A stretch of 64,000 nt of DNA from NCBI GenBank assembly GCA_032164245.1, contig JAVMKO010000021.1, forward strand, positions 14,638,285-14,702,284, in the 5' to 3' direction. The position numbers and the translations under genes are program-made. Below, one piece after another: positions 55,946-64,000 of the stretch (positions within the stretch are counted from its first letter, which is position 1; each line of letters begins with the position of its first letter). Below the pieces are notes generated by a model. The model was not told the origin of the DNA. It made no database searches and worked only from the letters and a program-made list of their open reading frames with translations. Source of the stretch: Sternotherus odoratus. Lineage: Eukaryota > Chordata > Testudines > Kinosternidae.

Positions 55946-58900
55946 AGAAGCAGAATTAAAGAATGTTCTGGAAAGATTTTGTGGGAACTTACTTGAAACT
56001 ATTTTGCGTCAGATTAATTCCTCATAATGAAACCAATAAATGCCATGAACAGTGAATTTAGCAAGCAAGTAACAATCGCTCTGAGCTCACCAATGTGGGG
56101 CAGGGAACTACCTCTCCAGTATGCTGAGATCCCAAACTCCACATCAGAAATAAACTGCTTTGGGACTTCTCAGAGTCCCTGTTCAAGAATGCTTCTCCCA
56201 GTACCCTGTCTCCACAGAGGACAATAGGAGAGCAGCTGGGAAGAACACCAACCCACATAGAACATATCCAGAGGGCACGCTCACTGTTAACACTCTGAAG
56301 CACGAGAGGATGGAAGCACTTCTTTATGCCATACAAATTCAGCAGATATTCCAATTGGAGGATGGCACTAAGACTGTAGCTATGTTAGCAAAGCTATTCT
56401 AACCACAGAGAATTATGTTAAATGCTTTGTTCATTAGTGAGTGGTCGTTTTTGTAAAAGCATTGAGAGAGTGCTTTGGAAAATGCCATTGCAAACAGACA
56501 GCACCAGCAGAAATGCTGAACTTCACTGTCAAGTACAAATGCAAAGAAGCCCTGAGAGCAGTCTATGCAAATATCAGGCTGCGTCTTTACAGAGAATGAT
56601 GCACAGAGACTGGAGGAGTGCAAGCCAGGCGGCTCTGACCACATTTACAGATTCATAGGTACAAACTGAGTCTTCACTAATTCACTTTACCAATCACCTT
56701 CCATTGAGAGGCCACAAAGGGGCAGGAGGAACACGTAGAAAAACAGACAGATGGGGCTGGTGTCAGATGCCTTTTCTAATTGATCAAAACACAGATAAGC
56801 AGGAAAGAGATAAAAGCTCCCTAGTACTTGAAAAAGAAAGGAAAAGATCAGAACTGGCCCTATTACATCTCCTCAGAAAGGACAAGTGTGCTGTGGCCTT
56901 TTAAACATTTCTCTAGTCACTGCCCCTTCTGTCCTGAAAAACAATTAGTGCCCTGAGCACATTTTAAAAGTAACATTGTGAAACAGCCTTCCTCCCCCCC
57001 CCCCCCGGACTTTATTAGGAACTAATGTACACATACAAAACAATCAAAAATCATTAAAGATTGTTTTAAAATGTTATGTACAGATACATTACACAGAAGA
57101 GAGCAACAGTCGTCTTCTAAAGGCCCTTCCAGTGAGCAAAAGCAGCACTGGCTAGCGACGGGGTAGATGGCGAATGATACAGCTCTGCCTACTGATCTCT
57201 CGTCTGGCCACCAGCATCTTCAGCTGTGCTGAGACCAGTGGCACCAGTTATGCTGCTACCAAGCACCCAAGGAGAACCCTGCTCTTTATCTGCTGCACTT
57301 CCGACAGACCCAGGCTGAAGATGGACAGGAGAGACTGTACAGCACTGCCCTCTTGTGAAAGGGAAACAAACCCTCCCACCCAAATAAAGCAGTAAAGGCC
57401 ACAGAGGGCTCCCTGAGAATCCAGTGGGACCAAACAAGGCCATCAGTTTCCTAGATAAACTCTGCAACTGGATCCGCTGGGGAGCCAGGAGAATTGGGCA
57501 AGCATCAGGTGCAGCAAAACCTGTAGGATGCCCCTATTTCTATTTGCCGAGATATTCCCCATCTCCGCCTGAGCAGCAGGCTCAGTGACCCTTTCAAAAG
57601 GGATCTCTGTCACTCAGCACTATGCGCCCTATGGGTGGGGTGAGCACGCTGGGGTGACTCACCACCTGGGCCCACATTCAGAAGGAGATACACTTGTCAT
57701 TCTTCATCCTCCCTCCCTTCCTCTTCCATCCCTGTGGGAGACGCTGCAGGAGCCATGGAGAGAACCAGGAGCCAAACCCAGAAGGCAGAACAAGGCAGAA
57801 ACAGCCTTAGTGCTGGTGAGAACTAGTCAAATGACAGGGGATACAAGTTATCCACAGAAAAAATATTACACGGTCAGCAGCTATGCAAGTGTCACTCTGC
57901 CCCCACAAATTTGTCTAAAGCCAAAATAAGTCTGTGGGACAGTGGGGAGTACAGCTAAGCTTGACTCTGTGTTTATCTTGGGGGGCTGGGTGAGGTATTA
58001 TTGCCATTCTCCCCAGATGGGGTAATCCTATACAGCACACATGCACCAGTTGCTAGGCACAGACCAACGCTAGTTACAAATGAATTATCAGGATCAGTAC
58101 CGACTTTCTTTGCATCATTTTAGAACCCAACTTTCTTGAAGAGTAAATATTAATCTCATACTAGCTTTATAAACCTACCAGGGCTCTTATTTTATTTTCA
58201 TCAAATCAGAGCATATCCCCTTGCTTTACGTGATATTAAGAAACATTTTATCATGCTACAATATATTCCATCAGAAACCAACAAAAAGTGGCCAGTATTG
58301 TAATAATCATCTTTTGACCTCCTTTGTTAAATACAGTACTAGGTCTCAAAGGGGCTCATAAATGAACTTCACTTTTACATGGATAGTTCATATAAACTGG
58401 TATTATCTTGTGATGTTCCTTTAAGTCTTTGTTGCTTAAATGGAAGTTACAATCCAAAAATAATTTGAATAACTAAATCATAGGAAAAATACCCTTTAAC
58501 CATGAAAAATGAATATTCAACATTCCCACCTTATCTTATTTTCTTTGTAGCGCTGTGTTTCCGCTGCATATTAACTGGGCCCCATCACATGAAACTAGTA
58601 CAATGATAGCTCTGCAAGGGAGAAATTTGCTGCTACTGAATGGGAAGGTTCTGGATGAAGAATTGAAGTAATTTCTTAATCACATAATTCGAGGACTATG
58701 GATTAAATTTTACTGGGATTCTGGAGAGGGACATCATGGTGTACTAGATAAACAAACTTTCCATCAATCACAGCATAGCTCAAATCTCTTTGATGTCTTA
58801 AATTAATTGCCTTTGGGCGTCACAGCCCGCATTCTTGTTTATAACAGAAATGTGTCATACAAAATGCATTGCCATGTACCAAGTTAGATGAAGTGATTTC

Positions 58901-59737
58901 TACTTTAAGACCAAAGACTAAAATAAGGGGGTAAAAGGAGTCCATCCTTCTGCAATATTTGTACCAGAAAGCTATTGGAGATATCTCTAACAGAAATATA
59001 GCAAAAATAGCATAACAGCAATAGTAACTGTCATCTTTCCAAATTCTCCTCATCTTGTAAGACCAGGTGAAAACAACACTTAAATTGTCCTTGTTATAAA
59101 TGCAGGTAGCCACACATGAGCCACAAAGAACTTCAGAGCCCAATGGAGAGAGGGGCCCTTTTTACCATAAGACTTCCAACTTTTATTAAAGATGTATAGA
59201 TTGGCAAAGACAACTTTCACCACTGTAACAGATACTAATTCATTGAGACTTTGCTACTCCTGGATGGTGGCATGAACTTTGCAAGTTGATAGTTAATCCA
59301 ACAACAAAGTCTGTCATCTAGTACAAAAGTTGTTAATATGAACTTTGGAATGTTCTGGTTGATGCAAAAGTCACGGCTCAGAGGGTCAAGTTTTGCACTT
59401 TGACAGCAGAGGAAGCCACCAAATTTTACAAACACGTAACAGATGTAATATTCAGAAGAGAGAAATATGGTGCTCAGAGGAAGAAGAAGGGAGAAGAAAA
59501 GAAGGGCATAAAACATAGGGAGGGAAGAGGGGATCAAAGGGGGAAGGGGAGAGACAGACACTTAGGACATGGCAGAAAGAGATATGCTATTATCCATTAC
59601 AGGAGAGAGAGAGAGAGAGTGAATTAATGAATCCAGGAAGGAAAAGAAAGCGTGTAGCAAATGTTACTAGAATAAGACACATACTAAATTACATTTTAAA
59701 AATATATTCAGTAGAAAGCTGATTGACAATGTTATGG
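55946..59737. other. Anonymous sequence with a long purine-rich tract
   Basis: A C run lies at about 56994-57006. A GA-rich tract of some 160 bp occupies 59459-59622, ending in a GA dinucleotide repeat (about 59603-59620). No gene is recognised. Confidence 0.45.
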
Positions 59738-59877
59738 TTACAACTAGGGTGACCAGCCAGCAAGTGTGAAAGATCGGGATGGAGATGGGGGGGTAAGAGG
59801 AGCCTATATAAGAAAAAGACTAAAAAATTGGGACTGTCCCTATAAAATCAGGACATCTGGTCACCCTAATTACAACT
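59738..59877. mobile_element. Small TIR element (AGGGTGACCAG family) with 8-bp direct repeats
   Basis: The element begins AGGGTGACCAG at 59746 and ends CTGGTCACCCT at 59867, perfect 11-bp inverted termini. It is flanked by TTACAACT at 59738-59745 and 59870-59877 (two extra A bases on the right). The interior includes GGGACTGTCCCTATAAAATC. An 8-bp duplication suggests a hAT-type MITE. The family is one I recognise as common in turtles. Confidence 0.75.
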
Positions 59878-61404
59878 GTAACTGGTAAAAGGTGGGCACA
59901 ACAGCTTCATTCCTTGAAATTGCAGGTGCATTACTTTGGGAATGGAGTGGACTGGTGACTAGTAGGTTTAGTTATCAGGCTATGAATTTTAAAGCTCTGG
60001 CTAGTGCAGTCAGAAAAACAAATATGAGAGCTTAAAAGCATCAGCATAATTACAGCCACACAGACAGATTTCCTGAATTGTACAGAAAAAAATATCAAAC
60101 TGTATTTTAAGACTACCTGAAAATCAAGTCATGAAATTGCTTGAATGTTCAGTGACTACCTTGTAAGGAAAGTCTGTTGAATAATGGCTGCTTAGACACA
60201 CAGCTGTCTAAGGATGGCCAACGAAAGAAATTACATCAAGTATTCGCAGAGATAAAACAAACAAACAAAAACAAAATCAGTCAGCCTGCAACCAAGTGGC
60301 TGCCAAAATGAAGCAATGTCCAGGTAGGAATAAAAAGTTTCTCAGCCCAACTTTTCCATAAGATGAAATGAAGAAGACAGTCTGAAAAAGGAATAAAGCC
60401 ATATCCCAACCAGCAAGGGCCAGAGGAACATCAAAATGAATTTAGTATTTGTGAAAAGACAAGGAGGAAACCAGATATCAGCAGAACAGAAACAAACATG
60501 GACAGAGAATTGCTAAAAGTACTGAAATGACCAGAGTTTGAATCACTTGCAAAATTTCCAGCTTAAGGTCAATTTGTAGAAGAACTCTAGACAGATACAA
60601 CACTAACAATATATGAATAGGTTACCAATTCTGTCCAATCAATTCTGGACTATACTTTTCAAACAATAGTTTTCTCTCTGTGAAGTATTCCAATAATGTC
60701 TAGTGCAGTGCGGTTCTCTCTTACATAGTCTATTTTTAAACTGATGAATTAAAATGGGAGTTTTTACATCTCCATGAAATTTGCATAATAATCCATTCTT
60801 ATCACTGATACTGGATATATCCTACTCAGACAACTAAAAAAATGTTATGAACTTTCTGCACTGCAGTTGTGATGGCCACTAGATCCCGAATTTGAACTGC
60901 TACTGCAGACTTCAGGAAGTGTCTGTCACAACTAATCTATTTTGATGTCCATTATGAAACCCTCCTGGGGTAAAATAATCCACAGATACAAGACAGTTTC
61001 ACCTCCACCAGAAGGGTTTTAAAAATGAAATTAGACATGTTTTTGAGGCAAAATCTTTTTCAGTTAACTCCCTGGTTCTTGCACATATTCTTATAGATTT
61101 GTGGCCAAAGGAACCACCTCTAAACCATTTCCCATCTTCTCCTCTGATCTGTCAACTTAGATTGGGTTTTTCTTGTAGCACTATTTGGCCTATATTGAGA
61201 GGATAACAAACAAACTCTGCCCACCCTTCTGGATATGGAACTGAAATGCAAACTCTCAGAAATCTATTGCATTTCCTCCATTCCCTTAAAAAGTTGTATT
61301 TGTTCATCAGACAACATTCCCTGTTCCCTAAATAACTTACTACATTGTAAAGGCTGTAACAGTTAAAGACAAGAATACTTTTCTTCACTCACCTGTTGAC
61401 ATAA
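59878..61404. other. Anonymous sequence
   Basis: Short AAAC-type simple repeat near 60257-60278. No gene is recognised. Confidence 0.4.
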
Positions 61405-61765
61405 TATGCTTAGACCTCTGACTTGATACCACACAACATTTTGATTAAAAAAATTAGAAAGATTAAAATTAACATAGCAAACACTAAACTGATTAAAAAG
61501 TAGCTAATTTAATTGTAAATGGAGAATTGCCATCAAGTGGGTCTGCTCTCGGAGTGTCCCAAAGGAGCAGTTTTTGGCCCTAAATTATTTAACATTTTTA
61601 TTAATAACCCGGAAGAAAACAAAATCATCACAGATAAAGTTTGCAGATGATATAAAAAGTGAGGGGAGTGGTAAATAATGAAGAGAACAGATCATGATTC
61701 AGAGTGCAAACAGCATGTGTTTTAATACAGTTAAATGTAAGTTTATACATGTAGGAATTATGTAA
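61405..61765 (+). mobile_element. CR1 LINE fragment
   Basis: CCTCTGACTTGATACCACAC, then a GATTAAAAAAATTAGAAAG block, then TCATCACAGATAAAGTTTGC and GGAGTGGTAAATAATGAAGA follow the same order as 17700-18020. The coding frame is broken and no 3' end is present. Confidence 0.8.
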
Positions 61766-63639
61766 GAATTATTATATAAGAATTATTCAAGAAAAAAAAT
61801 CAAATAAATAAAACCTGAGAAAAATCCAAGCCTGCTCATGGATGTTTCACAAACATAAACAAAAAAGATGAAATTTGTTGAATAAAATATGCACTGATCT
61901 CTATCTGGGATATTTCAATGTCTTGGTTATTCTGGGGCATTGCAGTCCTACTACAGCTGCTAAAATGCATTGCTGGAATGAATCCATCTCTCGCACTTGT
62001 GCTGGAACACGTCCTAATGTACTTCTTTTCATAAACTAACTGTTATGAAAATAAATCTGTAAAAGGTAGGCAAGGATTTAAAAAGGCTAAAAACTAAGTA
62101 GGCAACAGTTAAATTTAGAGATGAGACACAAAAGGCAAGAACTGTAACAATTAAAACAGTGGCAGTTAAAAAATCAACATTCATGAGGAGTCCCACTCGG
62201 CTAATGCATGATCAAGTGTTTGTAACACTGATCTGAATTTCCCTTGCCACTCTCTCTAGTTTTGTCTTTGTAGATTTCAGTTTAGATTACAAGCACAATT
62301 TGGATATTTGGATATAATTAATAATAATTTCCAACCATCTCCACCAGAAAGGAGAAAGAGCATTATTAAGGCTTTACAGACTCCTCTAAGAGAGAAGACT
62401 GACCCAAAACGAAAGATGAAAGGCAAAACCTCCAGACAGCATCAACAATCTATAGCTAGAAAGGGAGGGTCTACAAATATACATTTACAACAAACACTGT
62501 ACATTACATATAGTTCAGCCCAGAGAGATCCATTTTTTTTATGCTTTCAGTGTTTTAATACACAGGCATTGATTTACAAGGAGTATTTCTTGTTTTCATG
62601 AACATCCTGAGAAGGAAGCTGTAGATGCTCAGGGTCACCTGGCACTATTCAGGGAAAGAGAAATGGTATGCAGAAACTACCTAGGTTGGTGGACATTTCA
62701 AGTGTAAGCAGGGATTAGAGTGCCCTCTAGATATGAGAGCAGATGGATCACAGAAAAAGAAATAAGGAATAAAACAGTATAGCCACCTAAACAACTTCAC
62801 CAAGTTGGCATATTGGGGCATTACTGACCCACTGGAAAGGGAAACACAACAGACATGGGGAAAGCATGCCCACTCATAGATGGTGAAGAAAGTAGACAGT
62901 GCCTCTAGGTTTCACATGGAACATTTCCACAGGTGCCATATGAGGACACTTTGTGGCATGACAGACTTCTAAAACTGTTGGGAGAAGAACGAGCTTTTGT
63001 GATCCAATGATACAAGGTGAACCAAAAGTCCTGCGGTAGATTCAAAGAGTTGAGCAGTAGCTTACATGTAAGAGCACATAAGTAGCAGCCTCAGAAATGC
63101 TCAAGCACTGGATGAGCTAGATTAGAGACAGGATAGTGAATCAGGTGCTGTACATTGAAAAAACTACATAATACCTGAAGAAGGATTTTATGGCAGGACT
63201 GAGAATAGTTATAGAATGGTAAAGTTTGATGAGGGATGGTTTAGGTTGGACATAATAGAGATCTTTATGGAATAGATGGGCCGTATAGAAATAGGATGAA
63301 CCCCTGTTGAATAAAAAAGGCCTCCATCATATTAGGGGCTGATCCAAGTCCATTAATTTCAATGAATACTGGATCAGTGCTTTGGTTAAGAGAATAGACC
63401 GAGTTATGGAGAGTGTTAAAATTAGTGGTGAAGAGGAAAGAGGCACAGAGTGTCAGTAGCAGCACAGAACACCGAGGGAAAGCAGAAGAGTTGAAAGCTG
63501 AAGGTAAGTGGGTTTGTGTGTTGGATGCAGTCACAGCAACAGGGACATAAATGACATAAATGATAAAGGGACACAGGGAAAGGGAGAGGTACAAGAGGAA
63601 ATCATGAGATGGGGAGGTCATGCTGAACAAATCTGATTA
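61766..63639. other. Anonymous sequence
   Basis: No gene is recognised. The minus frame at 63265-63630 and the + frame at 62308-62601 lack domain features. Confidence 0.4.
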
Positions 63640-63800
63640 ACTTCTGCAAAGAAGTGGCAATGAGAACTGATGGGACAGACTAGCAGACATAATGTATTTG
63701 GACTCCAACTTGGCTTATGATACTGAACTGCATAAAAATCTAGTGCATAAGTTTAGTAAATACAGTGTAGAATTGAATGTTAAAATTCTAAGCTGAATAA
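63640..63800 (+). mobile_element. Probable diverged CR1 fragment
   Basis: The block GACATAATGTATTTGGACTC followed by an ACTTGGCTTATGATACTGAA stretch has the codon pattern of the CR1 reverse-transcriptase segment around the first catalytic aspartate. Strongly diverged. Confidence 0.4.
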
Positions 63801-64000
63801 AAACCAAGGTCAGAAAGAAGCAGCACAAAAAGATAAATATCAGATACAAGTGTGGTACTCACTAAAGTGTAAAAGGAATGGAAGTTGGCTCAACCTTATT
63901 CACCCCAGGGATTAATAATGTACAAGATTTACAATCAGCCTGTCACTCAAAACAGTGGCCATAAAAAAATCCAACCTGAAGGAAGGTTTGTAAAGTAGGA
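63801..64000. other. Anonymous sequence to the window edge
   Basis: Nothing is recognised. Confidence 0.4.

Noticed and set aside
1..64000. CRISPR arrays, bacterial operons, ribosome binding sites, origins
   Set aside because: The repeat content is that of a vertebrate nuclear genome; no regularly spaced repeats or prokaryotic gene structure occurs.

Overview
This 64-kb window looks like non-coding DNA from a non-avian reptile, most likely a cryptodiran turtle. The evidence is the repeat content: a tRNA-derived tortoise-type SINE, many 5'-truncated CR1 LINE fragments in both orientations, and short MITE-like repeats of kinds I associate with turtle genomes. I recognise no host protein-coding exon. 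Assignments to repeat families rest on recognition, because no database search was possible.

The dominant feature is a provirus at 8398-15881 (7,484 bp, + strand). Its two 545-bp LTRs show no difference when read side by side, and it is flanked by a 4-bp TTTT duplication. It has an exact tRNA-Pro-type primer binding site, an intact gag (605 codons), and an intact protease-RT-RNase H-integrase pol (1,220 codons) in the same frame. Gag and pol are separated by a single UAG. A polypurine tract precedes the 3' LTR. There is no env: only about 350 bp lie between the pol stop and the 3' LTR. Organisation and motifs are gammaretrovirus-like, and the identical LTRs imply very recent integration.

Region by region: 0-6 kb holds a 5S-rRNA-headed SINE with a perfect 16-bp target duplication, a hairpin-shaped short repeat with a 12-bp target duplication, and other short repeats. 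8.4-15.9 kb is the provirus. 16.5-19.4 kb is a nest: a solo LTR inside a tortoise SINE, then a CR1 element split by an LTR-like insertion and by a TA-flanked pogo-type MITE. 24-26.3 kb has a CR1 fragment and a CpG-rich RTE-type LINE end with a 15-bp duplication. 32-37.5 kb has CR1 fragments (one pair forming a 142-bp inverted repeat), an LTR-like promoter piece, and a solo LTR with a 4-bp duplication. 40.8-43.0 kb is a decayed retroviral envelope-like gene of a lineage that I think differs from the intact provirus, interrupted by another solo LTR and a second copy of the same MITE. 44.7-48.6 kb has two LTR-like units and a hAT-like element. 49-64 kb is mostly anonymous sequence with short CR1/L2-like pieces and one small TIR element at 59.7 kb.

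Functionally, the only intact genes are gag and pol. They would be expressed from the 5' LTR promoter as Gag and, by readthrough of the UAG, as Gag-Pol. Everything else is inactive repeat sequence or unassigned non-coding DNA.
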